DNA from: CAZWVM01 sp964637705
GTDB lineage: Bacteria; UBA8481
NCBI GenBank assembly: GCA_964637705.1
Contig: CAZWVM010000053.1
Coordinates: 1 to 19,948 of the forward strand
Direction: 5' to 3'
Length of the DNA stretch: 19,948 nt
Shown: positions 13,750 through 19,948 of the stretch, piece by piece
Layout of the letters: the number at the start of each line of letters is the position of its first letter
How positions within the stretch are numbered: the first letter of the stretch is position 1
Made by a program: the position numbers and the translations under genes
The notes under the pieces: generated by a model
The model's database searches: none
What the model was told of the DNA's origin: nothing
The model's input: the letters and a program-made list of their open reading frames with translations, nothing else

Positions 13750-14631
13750 ATGAGCGAAAGAAACGTGGAGACGATCGCCGGTGAGGCCCGGACGAGCCGC
13801 GGGCTCGCCGTCATGCTCCTGTCCGTGCTCGGGTTCTCCCTGATGGGAATCCTCTTCCGCGGCGGGCGCGACGCGATCGGTCCGGCGCTCGCTATGTTCT
13901 GGCGCAGCGCGACCGGGCTCGCGGTCGTCGTGCCGTGGGCTCTCCGCGCCCGCTCGCCGCTCCTGGGCCGCCGGCGCGGGCTCCTTCTCCTGCGCGGGCT
14001 CGCCGGCGCCCTCGCGCTCCTCTGCTTCTTCATCGCGGCCGACCGCATCGACCTCGGCACCGCCACCGCGCTCTGCTACACCTACCCCTTCTTCGCTTCC
14101 TTCCTCTCCGCGGTCTTTCTCGGCGAACGCGTGGGCGTCGGCGGATGGGCCGGGATCGCGCTCGCGTGGGCCGGCATCGCCGTCATGGCGGGCTTCCGGC
14201 CCTCCTTCGGCGCGGGCGAGGTCTACGGGATCATCTCGGGGGTGCTCGCCGGCGTCGCCGTCCACACGGTGCGCGCGATGAGGCGCGAAGGCGAGGCGGT
14301 CACGTCGATCCTCTACTGGTTCTTTCTCGTCGGCGCGCTTGTCGCCCTGCCGCTCGCCCTGCGCGAGGACCCGGCCCTCGGCGTCACGGGCGGCGCGATC
14401 GTCCGCCTCGTCGCCCTCGGGCTCGCCGCCACCGTCGGCCAGTTCGCTCTCACCCTGGCCTACCGCGACCTGCCGACCCGTGTCGGAAGCCCGCTCTCGC
14501 TCCTCGTCGTGCCCCTCTCGATGGTCGGCGCCTACACCGTCTCCGGGGAAACACCCGCCGCCGGCGCTCTCGCCGGCACCGTGATCCTCGCCGCCGGAAT
14601 CGCTATGATCGCCCGCTCCAACGCGGAATGA
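13750..14631 (+). CDS. EamA-type drug/metabolite transporter (DMT superfamily)
   Basis: This 293-aa inner-membrane permease has ten hydrophobic segments arranged as two EamA repeats of five. The first repeat starts at GLAVMLLSVLGFSLMGILFRG and contains the ALCYTYPFFASFLSAVFLGER signature at the end of its fourth helix. The second starts near GEVYGIISGVLAGVAVHTVRA and ends with GTVILAAGIAMIARS. The family exports or imports small metabolites; substrate is not predictable. The ATG follows an AGAGGGA Shine-Dalgarno. The gene is divergent from LCP and overlaps the convergent ABC permease by 29 bases. Confidence 0.9.
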   Translation: MSERNVETIAGEARTSRGLAVMLLSVLGFSLMGILFRGGRDAIGPALAMFWRSATGLAVVVPWALRARSPLLGRRRGLLLLRGLAGALALLCFFIAADRIDLGTATALCYTYPFFASFLSAVFLGERVGVGGWAGIALAWAGIAVMAGFRPSFGAGEVYGIISGVLAGVAVHTVRAMRREGEAVTSILYWFFLVGALVALPLALREDPALGVTGGAIVRLVALGLAATVGQFALTLAYRDLPTRVGSPLSLLVVPLSMVGAYTVSGETPAAGALAGTVILAAGIAMIARSNAE

Positions 14632-15811
14632 CCGCGTAGCCCCCGAGGAGACCGCCCACGGCCGAGGCGGCCAGCGGAAGGAGCAGACCGGCGGCGGCCC
14701 CGAGGGCGAGCGATCCCGCGCCGGGCACGATGCCGAACGCGCCGAGAGAGGAGTGAAGCGAGGCGAGCAGGCATGCGGGCAGCGCCGCCCCGGCCCCTGC
14801 CGCGGCGCCGCACGAGGCCACGGCGAGGATTCCGGCCGCGAAGCGGACGACGATCGCGCGGCGCGACATCCCCAGCTGGTGACAGAGTTCCGCCTCCGCG
14901 GCCTTCGCGAGGACGCGGGCGGCCGACGCGAAGAAGGCGGCGGCGGCCGTCGAGACGGAGACGAGGGAGGCCGCGACGAGAAGGATGGCGGAGAGGAGCA
15001 GGTCGAGCTTCCGGAGGCTTCTCAGCCGGTCCGACGGCGCGCTTACCGACAACCCCCGCGCCCTCATCCTCTCCGCCACGCGCTCCGCGCCCGCGGGATC
15101 GCGCGCGAAGACGAAGAGCCGCCGCGCGCCCGGCGCCGAGCCGAGCCGGGCATGGACTCGATTCACGAAGGAGACCGGCACGATCACGCCGAGGAGATCC
15201 CGCCGCTCGGAGAATCCCGCGATGCGCGCCGGCGCCGCGACCGAGCCGCCGGGCGAGGCGCCGAGGGAGGAGGCGCCGGCCTCGAGCGTGAAGCCGCGCC
15301 CGACGAAGGCCGAGCCGTCGAGGCGCGGCAGGCCGTTGGCGTCCGCGAAGGAGTTGTTGTAGGCCTCGAGGATCGCGCGCGGGACGAGAACGGGCAGGGG
15401 CAGGGTGTCGACGAAGGCGTCCGCGTCGACGCCGGGCGCGATCCAGCGGAGAAGGGCCGCGTCCGCCCCGAGGACGGCCGCGTCCGAGCCGTAGGAGCGA
15501 CCGAAGAGGGAACCGTGAACGCGGGCCGGCACGGAGAGAGACTCCTCCACCGCCACCGCCGCGACGCCGTCCTCCGCGGAGATCGCATCCTCGAGCCCGG
15601 ACGGCACGGCGGGTCCGGCGATCCCGAGGGGACCGAGCGAGAGGGTGTTGGAGGAGACGATGACCGCGTCGTCGGGCATGCCGGCCCGCAGCCAGGACGC
15701 CGCGGCCTCGCGCGCCGCAAGGGTCGCGGAGACGGCCACGGCCAGGAGCAAGGCCGGCAGGGCGGCCGCGGCGAAGAGCCAGCGCGCGGCGCGGTCCCGG
15801 AAGGCGGTCAC
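14603..15811 (-). CDS. MacB/FtsX-type ABC transporter permease
   Basis: This 402-aa permease has the four-helix type VII layout: one N-terminal helix (~10-30, ARWLFAAAALPALLLAVAVS), a ~220-residue extracytoplasmic domain, then three C-terminal helices (LLLSAILLVAASLVSVSTAA, IVVRFAAGILAVASCGAAAG and GSLALGAAAGLLLPLAASAV). Such permeases use ATP for mechanical work on extracytoplasmic substrates (lipoprotein release, export, cell-wall control). The start is GTG at 15811, which overlaps the ATPase stop as GTGA; a longer frame upstream is the antisense of nothing recognisable and reads as Arg-rich shadow of the ATPase. It is paired with the ATPase just upstream. Confidence 0.82.
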   Translation of the reverse strand: MTAFRDRAARWLFAAAALPALLLAVAVSATLAAREAAASWLRAGMPDDAVIVSSNTLSLGPLGIAGPAVPSGLEDAISAEDGVAAVAVEESLSVPARVHGSLFGRSYGSDAAVLGADAALLRWIAPGVDADAFVDTLPLPVLVPRAILEAYNNSFADANGLPRLDGSAFVGRGFTLEAGASSLGASPGGSVAAPARIAGFSERRDLLGVIVPVSFVNRVHARLGSAPGARRLFVFARDPAGAERVAERMRARGLSVSAPSDRLRSLRKLDLLLSAILLVAASLVSVSTAAAAFFASAARVLAKAAEAELCHQLGMSRRAIVVRFAAGILAVASCGAAAGAGAALPACLLASLHSSLGAFGIVPGAGSLALGAAAGLLLPLAASAVGGLLGGYAVIPRWSGRS

Positions 15812-16446
15812 GCGGGAAGCCCGCCGACGAGGCGAAGGACGAGGCGCGCTCTCTCCAGGAGCCGCTCGTCGTGCGTCGCCACCACCACGCACCGCCGTTC
15901 CGATTCGCGGCGGACCAGCTCGCGCACCCGTTCTGCGTTCGCCTCGTCGAGCATCGCCGTCGGCTCGTCGAGGCAGACGACGGGCGGGTCGCCCACGAAG
16001 GCCCGGCAGGCGTTGACGCGGGCGAGTTCGCCGCCGGACAGGGAGGCGGGGTTGCGCTCGGCGAAGGGGGCGAGGTCGACGGACGCGAGGAGCGCGAGGC
16101 CGTCGTCGACGGAACCCCGCAGGCGCGCCGCGAGGAGGAGGTTCTCGCGGACGCTCGACGATTCCAGGAAGACCGGCGCCTGCGCGGCGTAGGCGACGGT
16201 GCGCCGCCTCAGGCGCGCCCGGTCCGCGTCGGCGAGCGCCGCGAGGTCGGCGCCCGCGAAGAGCACACGGCCCGACGAGGGGGGGCGCAATCCGGCGAGG
16301 AGCGAGAGGAGAGTGGTTTTGCCCGAGCCCGAGTCGCCGACGACGGCGTGGAGCCCGGGGGAGGTCGCGAAGGAGACCGGGCCGAGCCGGAAGGAGGGGC
16401 GAAGCACCGTGACCTCCTCGAGAACGACGAGGGACGCGGCGTTCAC
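15808..16446 (-). CDS. ABC transporter ATP-binding protein
   Basis: The 212-aa nucleotide-binding subunit is complete: Walker A GDSGSGKTT (37-45), Q-loop Gln89 (YAAQAP), signature LSGGE (136-140), Walker B VVCLDEPT with Asp160-Glu161, and H-loop His192 (ATHDE). Its size and sequence fit the LolD/MacB-type group that pairs with four-helix permeases, which is the next gene. The GTG start is 13 bases after the stop of the upstream anchored protein, and the stop overlaps the permease start by four bases. No strong Shine-Dalgarno is seen, which is consistent with coupled translation. Confidence 0.93.
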   Translation of the reverse strand: MNAASLVVLEEVTVLRPSFRLGPVSFATSPGLHAVVGDSGSGKTTLLSLLAGLRPPSSGRVLFAGADLAALADADRARLRRRTVAYAAQAPVFLESSSVRENLLLAARLRGSVDDGLALLASVDLAPFAERNPASLSGGELARVNACRAFVGDPPVVCLDEPTAMLDEANAERVRELVRRESERRCVVVATHDERLLERARLVLRLVGGLPA

Positions 16447-16459
16447 GGCGCGCGCCGCT

Positions 16460-18124
16460 TCAGCGTGATCCGAACCCGGAGAGCGCGCCGGTCATCATCC
16501 GCAGGGGCAGGCCTTGCGCGTGCTCGCGCGGCCAGGCCGCCTCGAGAACCCACTCGCCGTCGCGCTCGGCGGCGCCGATCGCGATGAATCCGCCGGGTTC
16601 CGAACCGGGGGCGGCGAGGGACAGGGGATCGATGAAGGCGTAGAGAGCGGGGCGGAGGGAGAGCGCGGCCTGTGCCCTGCGGATGCCCGGGTCCTGGTCC
16701 GCGGTCGCGCCGCCGTCGAGGAAGAGATCGATCGCCCGGCGCACGAGGGCGGAATCGCCTCCGGCCGCGGTGAGGAAGGCGGAACCCGCGCCGCCCGGGT
16801 GCGGGAGGATCGCGAAGCGCTGCTCCGTTCGTTGGACCCTCATGCGCTCCATCATGCGACGCGTCTCCGCGTCCGCCTCGGCCGGGATCTCGAATCCCAT
16901 CCGCGTCTCCGTCGCGAAACCCCGGATCGCGACGCCGCGGTGAGACTCGCCGGGCAGGTCGCGCCCCGTGATCGCGGAGCCGGCCTGGCCCGTGGACCTG
17001 AGCGTCTCCTCCCACAGCCTCATGCCCTCGCGCAGGAATCGCGCGCTCATCGCGGAGAAGCGCTCCTCGTCCCCCGCGACGATGCTTTGCAGGGTGAGGG
17101 TGGAGAGGCCGGCCGGGTCGAGCGGGCGCAGCTCGACGACGCTCGTCGCGGCCTCGGCGCTGGAGAGATCGAGCGAGGAGCGGAAGACATCGGCGAGATG
17201 GGAATCGGCAAGGAACGGTTCGAGATCGGCGAGGAGCGTCTCGGCCGCGCGCCGCGTCGCCGCCGGGTCGAGGCGCGCGCCGGCGACGATCGCGCCGGCC
17301 GGCAGCTTGTCGAGAAAGGGGAGCCGGTCGGGAGGCGCGGGGGCGATCCCCGAGAGGAGACTGCCGGGAACGAGCCGGGCGCGGAGCGAGAGGCGCGCGC
17401 CCGCGGGCTGCCAGGCGGCGTCGAGGTGGAGCGAGGAGAGCGAGGAGACGATGCGGCGCCCGATGAGAAGAGTGAAGCGGGCCATGGGCTGGAATCCCTC
17501 GCCGACCGAGGCGAGGTAGGTGTCGGCCTGGCGCAGGAAGGCCGGGAGGAGATGGACCGAGATGATGCGGCCCGGGAGCGGCTCGGGCAGGTCGACGCCC
17601 TTGTCGGGCAGGGAGAGGAGATCGTTGATGGAGGCTTCCTCGGAGGAGACGAGCAGGTAGCCGCGGTGGAAGGCGCCGAACCCGCTCTTGAGGGCCGCGG
17701 CCTTCTCCGCCAGGGCCGCGGGCTCGGCGCCGAGCGCGGCGGCCAGGGCCTTCTCGTCTCCCACGGGCAGGAACGCGACCTCGAGCGGCTTGACGCCGAG
17801 AGGGAGGACGAAGGCGAATCCGAGCGGGCGCGCGGGATCGATGCCGGCCGCCCGCGGGTCGGCGGCGAGCGGGTCGCCCGGCGCGGCGAGCCGCTCGAGG
17901 AGCGAGCGCGTGGAGAGGGGGACCTGCAGGGCGGCGGAGAGGTCGGCCAGCGCGGAGTCGGCCTCGTCCAGGGACGAGGTCTCGACGTAGACGTGGGCGG
18001 ACGCGGGGACGAGGGCGCGGGGATCCGGGAGCGTCCGGGCTCCGAAGAGGGCGTGGTAGGCGAGGGCCGCGGCGACGACGGCCGCGAGGATGACGAGGAG
18101 CACGAGCCAGGGCGATTTCTTCAT
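16460..18124 (-). CDS. Membrane-anchored DUF3352-like extracytoplasmic protein
   Basis: This 554-aa protein has one N-terminal transmembrane anchor (KKSPWLVLLVILAAVVAAALAYHALF) and a large extracytoplasmic part. The opening after the helix (LVPASAHVYVETSSLDEADSALADL) and a later internal echo (LPFLDKLPAGAIVAGARLDPAATRRAAETLL) follow the pattern of DUF3352-type proteins, where domains begin with LPA-A-hydrophobic-V; this family call is tentative. It is Ala/Leu rich with no catalytic motif seen. As first gene of a - strand operon with an ATPase and a four-helix permease, it could be the substrate-facing partner of the transporter. The role is inferred from position only. Confidence 0.7.
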   Translation of the reverse strand: MKKSPWLVLLVILAAVVAAALAYHALFGARTLPDPRALVPASAHVYVETSSLDEADSALADLSAALQVPLSTRSLLERLAAPGDPLAADPRAAGIDPARPLGFAFVLPLGVKPLEVAFLPVGDEKALAAALGAEPAALAEKAAALKSGFGAFHRGYLLVSSEEASINDLLSLPDKGVDLPEPLPGRIISVHLLPAFLRQADTYLASVGEGFQPMARFTLLIGRRIVSSLSSLHLDAAWQPAGARLSLRARLVPGSLLSGIAPAPPDRLPFLDKLPAGAIVAGARLDPAATRRAAETLLADLEPFLADSHLADVFRSSLDLSSAEAATSVVELRPLDPAGLSTLTLQSIVAGDEERFSAMSARFLREGMRLWEETLRSTGQAGSAITGRDLPGESHRGVAIRGFATETRMGFEIPAEADAETRRMMERMRVQRTEQRFAILPHPGGAGSAFLTAAGGDSALVRRAIDLFLDGGATADQDPGIRRAQAALSLRPALYAFIDPLSLAAPGSEPGGFIAIGAAERDGEWVLEAAWPREHAQGLPLRMMTGALSGFGSR

Positions 18125-18173
18125 GCCGAGAGGGTATCACAGGGCGGGTGCCGGCGTGACGCGAAAAACCGCC

Positions 18174-18202
18174 TTGCGCGCGGAACGCTCATATAGTATA
18201 TA
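18174..18202 (+). promoter_or_regulatory. Possible promoter of the transhydrogenase operon
   Basis: TTGCGC (18174-18179), a 17-base spacer and TATATA (18197-18202) lie 40-68 bases before the pntA1 ATG. The -35 is weak, and other -10 choices (TATAAA at 18199 or 18211) exist in the same AT-rich patch, so the exact start is uncertain. Confidence 0.35.
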
Positions 18203-18214
18203 AACGGTACTATA
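18192..18214. promoter_or_regulatory. Dyad over the pnt promoter, possible operator
   Basis: TATAGTA (18192-18198) and TACTATA (18208-18214) form a perfect 7-bp inverted repeat around a 9-base centre, overlapping the likely -10. A second small dyad, GCGCC-TTCC-GGCGC (18218-18231), lies just before the Shine-Dalgarno AGGAGAGG. Placement suggests regulator binding or leader structure; the regulator is unknown. Confidence 0.35.
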
Positions 18215-18241
18215 AAGGCGCCTTCCGGCGCAGGAGAGGAA

Positions 18242-19342
18242 ATGAAGATCGGGATACCGAGGGAGACGGCGGAACACGAACGGCGCGTGGCGATCGTGCC
18301 GGAGACGGCGGGCCGGCTGGTGAAGGCCGGCTTCGAGGTCGTCGTCGAGGCCGGGGCGGGGTTGGCTTCCGGATTTCGTGACGAGGATTACGCCGCCGCC
18401 GGCGCCGGCCTTGTCACGACCGCGGAGGCTTTCGGTGCGGAGCTGGTCCTGAAGGTCAACCCGCCGTCCGACGGCGAGATCACGCTCGTGCGTGAGCGTG
18501 GCACGATCGTCTCCCTCGTCTGGCCGCACGTCCACGCCGATCTCCTCGCCGCGCTCGCCGCGCGGAGCGTCTCGGTCTTCGCCCTCGAACGCGTGCCCCG
18601 CATCACCCGCGCGCAGTCGATGGACGTCTTGTCCTCGATGAGCTCCCTCGCGGGATACCGGTGCGTGATCGAGGCGGCGCGGCTCCTGCCGAAGATCTTC
18701 CCCCTGATGATGACGGCGGCGGGCACGATCGCCCCGGCGCGGGTCTTCGTGATCGGGGCCGGCGTGGCGGGCCTCTCGGCGATCGCGACGGCGCGCCGGC
18801 TGGGCGCGGTCGTCGAGGCCTTCGATGTGCGCTCGGCGGCGAAGGAGGAGGTGCTTTCCCTCGGAGCGCGCTTCGTGCAGGTCGAGCTGGATACCGCGGA
18901 GCTCTCCGGCGAGGGCGGCTACGCGAAGGCGCAGAGCGAGGAGTTCCTCACGAAGCAGAGGGCTCTGCTCGCGAAGACGGTCGCGGCTTCCGACGTCGTC
19001 GTCACGACCGCGCTGGTGCCGGGGCGCAAGGCCCCGGTCATCGTGACGGGCGAGATGATCGACGGGATGAAACCGGGATCGGTCGTCATCGACCTCGCGG
19101 CCGAGCAGGGCGGGAACGTCGAGGGATCGCGGGCAGGGGAGACGCGTGTCCGCTCGAGCGTGGCGATCGTGGGCCTCAAGAACGTCGCCTCCGACGCGGC
19201 CCATCACGCCAGCCAGCTCTTCTCGCGCAACATCGCCTCCTTCCTTTCGCTTGTCGCCCCGAAGGGTGAACTCGTGCTGGACCGCGAGGACGAGATCGTG
19301 AAGGCGATGCTCGTCGCCCACGAAGGGAAGGTGCTCGCATGA
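18242..19342 (+). CDS. pntAA: NAD(P) transhydrogenase subunit alpha part 1 (NAD-binding dI domain)
   Basis: This is the NAD(H)-binding domain of the proton-translocating transhydrogenase, which drives NADP+ reduction by NADH using the proton gradient. The 366-aa sequence resembles the alanine dehydrogenase fold and shows MKIGIPRE at the start, RITRAQSMDVLSSMSSLAGY (120-139), the nucleotide-binding loop GAGVAG (172-177), FDVRSAAKEEVLSLGA and DLAAEQGGN (284-292). The RAQ-MD-LSS stretch and long helix insertion distinguish it from alanine dehydrogenase. A clear Shine-Dalgarno (AGGAGAGG) precedes the ATG. The stop overlaps the next start (ATGA), giving the split-alpha arrangement (three genes) seen in Rhodospirillum and others. 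Confidence 0.95.
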   Translation: MKIGIPRETAEHERRVAIVPETAGRLVKAGFEVVVEAGAGLASGFRDEDYAAAGAGLVTTAEAFGAELVLKVNPPSDGEITLVRERGTIVSLVWPHVHADLLAALAARSVSVFALERVPRITRAQSMDVLSSMSSLAGYRCVIEAARLLPKIFPLMMTAAGTIAPARVFVIGAGVAGLSAIATARRLGAVVEAFDVRSAAKEEVLSLGARFVQVELDTAELSGEGGYAKAQSEEFLTKQRALLAKTVAASDVVVTTALVPGRKAPVIVTGEMIDGMKPGSVVIDLAAEQGGNVEGSRAGETRVRSSVAIVGLKNVASDAAHHASQLFSRNIASFLSLVAPKGELVLDREDEIVKAMLVAHEGKVLA

Positions 19343-19647
19343 CGATCGAATTGCTGGTGCAGTCCGTGGCGGTCTTCACGCTCGCCTGCTTCGTCGGCGT
19401 CGAGGTGATCTCCAAGGTTCCGCCGCTGTTGCACACCCCGCTCACCTCGGGCTCCAACGCCATCTCCGGCATCACGGTCGTCGGGGCGCTCGTCGCCGCC
19501 TCGGAGGGCCATACCGCGCTCTCGTCGGGCCTGGCCTTCCTCGCGATCGTTCTCGCCACGGTCAACGTGGTCGGGGGATTCGTCGTCACGGACCGGATGC
19601 TGAAGATGTTCTCGCGGGGGCGCGGCCCGGGGAAGGGCGCGTCATGA
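19339..19647 (+). CDS. pntAB: NAD(P) transhydrogenase subunit alpha part 2 (membrane)
   Basis: This 102-aa membrane subunit carries the first part of the dII proton channel. Three hydrophobic helices are visible (SVAVFTLACFVGVEVISKVP, GITVVGALVAAS, GLAFLAIVLATVNVVGGFVVTDRML). The VPPLLHTPLTSGSNAISGI segment is highly characteristic of the family, as is the closing VTDRMLKMF. Start and stop overlap the neighbours as ATGA on both sides, so the three subunits should be made in step. Confidence 0.95.
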   Translation: MTIELLVQSVAVFTLACFVGVEVISKVPPLLHTPLTSGSNAISGITVVGALVAASEGHTALSSGLAFLAIVLATVNVVGGFVVTDRMLKMFSRGRGPGKGAS

Positions 19648-19948
19648 ACTGCCCCTTCCTCTGCGCGCTTCCGCGCGATCCCGTCACCCTACGGGCGCTC
19701 GTCGACCTGGCCTACCTCGCCGGCGCCGCCTGCTTCATCATCGGCCTGAAGTTCCTCTCCTCGCCGCGCCGGGCCCGCGCCGGCAATGCGATCGGCGCCG
19801 CGGGGATGCTCCTGGTCATCGTCGCGACGCTCTCGCAGACGGGTTCGGCGGGACTGGGGTTGATCCTGGGAGGGATCGCGCTCGGCGCCGTGGTCGGGCT
19901 CGGGCTCGCCTTCGCGACGCCGATGACGGCGATGCCGGAGATGGTGGG
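19644..19948 (+). CDS. pntB: NAD(P) transhydrogenase subunit beta, N-terminal part (cut by window end)
   Basis: The reading frame is open from ATG 19644 to the last base, about 101 codons of a protein normally near 460 aa. The visible part has a membrane helix with the family segment FIIGLKFLSSPRRARAGN, then GMLLVIVATL and a Gly/Leu-rich helix (LILGGIALGAVVGLGLAF) ending at TPMTAMPEMV, as in PntB. The NADP-binding domain lies outside the window. Confidence 0.93.
   Translation, partial: MNCPFLCALPRDPVTLRALVDLAYLAGAACFIIGLKFLSSPRRARAGNAIGAAGMLLVIVATLSQTGSAGLGLILGGIALGAVVGLGLAFATPMTAMPEMV

Noticed and set aside
16514..18196. 560-aa plus-strand ORF opposite the anchored protein
   Set aside because: Arg/Glu/Gly-rich shadow typical of GC-rich codon bias; the minus strand has the membrane anchor and operon context.

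Overview
The window is dense, GC-rich bacterial DNA, with most ORFs ending in the overlap or within a few bases of the next. It suggests a Gram-negative-type chemotactic bacterium, since it has MacB/FtsX-type export, secreted proteins and a PilZ/c-di-GMP output. The mixture fits an environmental genome from an under-cultured lineage (an Acidobacteriota-like group is a guess): CheD plus CheX, an LCP protein in a non-Firmicute context, DUF3160, proton-translocating transhydrogenase with a split alpha subunit, and GTGAGGA heptamer arrays between genes. The sequence alone does not fix the phylum. I see no tRNA, rRNA, CRISPR array or transposase gene, and no gene-free stretch longer than 300 bases.

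Region 1 (1-5710) is a chemotaxis cluster: the 3' end of a chemoreceptor gene with a strong intrinsic terminator, then cheR, cheD, a cheY-type receiver, a cheX-like phosphatase, cheB, a second compact CheR-like methyltransferase and a metallo-beta-lactamase-fold hydrolase, all on +. A single-domain PilZ protein converges on the end of the cluster. Together these genes cover receptor methylation (CheR), demethylation and deamidation (CheB, CheD), signal transfer (CheY) and signal removal (CheX). CheA and CheW are not in the window. The gaps before cheR, cheD and cheB, and the gap between pilZ and manA, hold heptamer arrays. In three of them a GTGAGGA-sense array is followed by its reverse complement, making inverted, hairpin-capable elements.

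Region 2 (5936-9353) holds a small class I mannose-6-phosphate isomerase, a convergent GT39-like membrane glycosyltransferase, and a family 2 O-methyltransferase behind a good sigma70-type promoter set in an AT-rich, REP-like inverted repeat. Region 3 (9367-12436) is a two-gene secreted pair: an FG-GAP/VCBS-motif protein and a large DUF3160 protein. Region 4 (12464-18124) has a LytR-CpsA-Psr protein on -, a divergent EamA-type transporter on +, and a three-gene - strand operon (anchored DUF3352-like protein, ABC ATPase, MacB/FtsX-type permease). Region 5 (18242-19948) is the transhydrogenase operon pntA1-pntA2-pntB, cut by the window end.

Translation starts fall into three modes: ordinary Shine-Dalgarno starts (cheY, cheX, the O-methyltransferase, DUF3160, pntA1); starts overlapping the previous stop (MBL protein, ABC permease, pntA2, pntB); and starts with no Shine-Dalgarno but a -10-like hexamer 6-8 bases upstream, which suggests leaderless mRNAs (pilZ, manA, the GT39-like gene, possibly the LCP gene). 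cheD and cheB also lack a Shine-Dalgarno and start at the edge of a CT-rich heptamer array.
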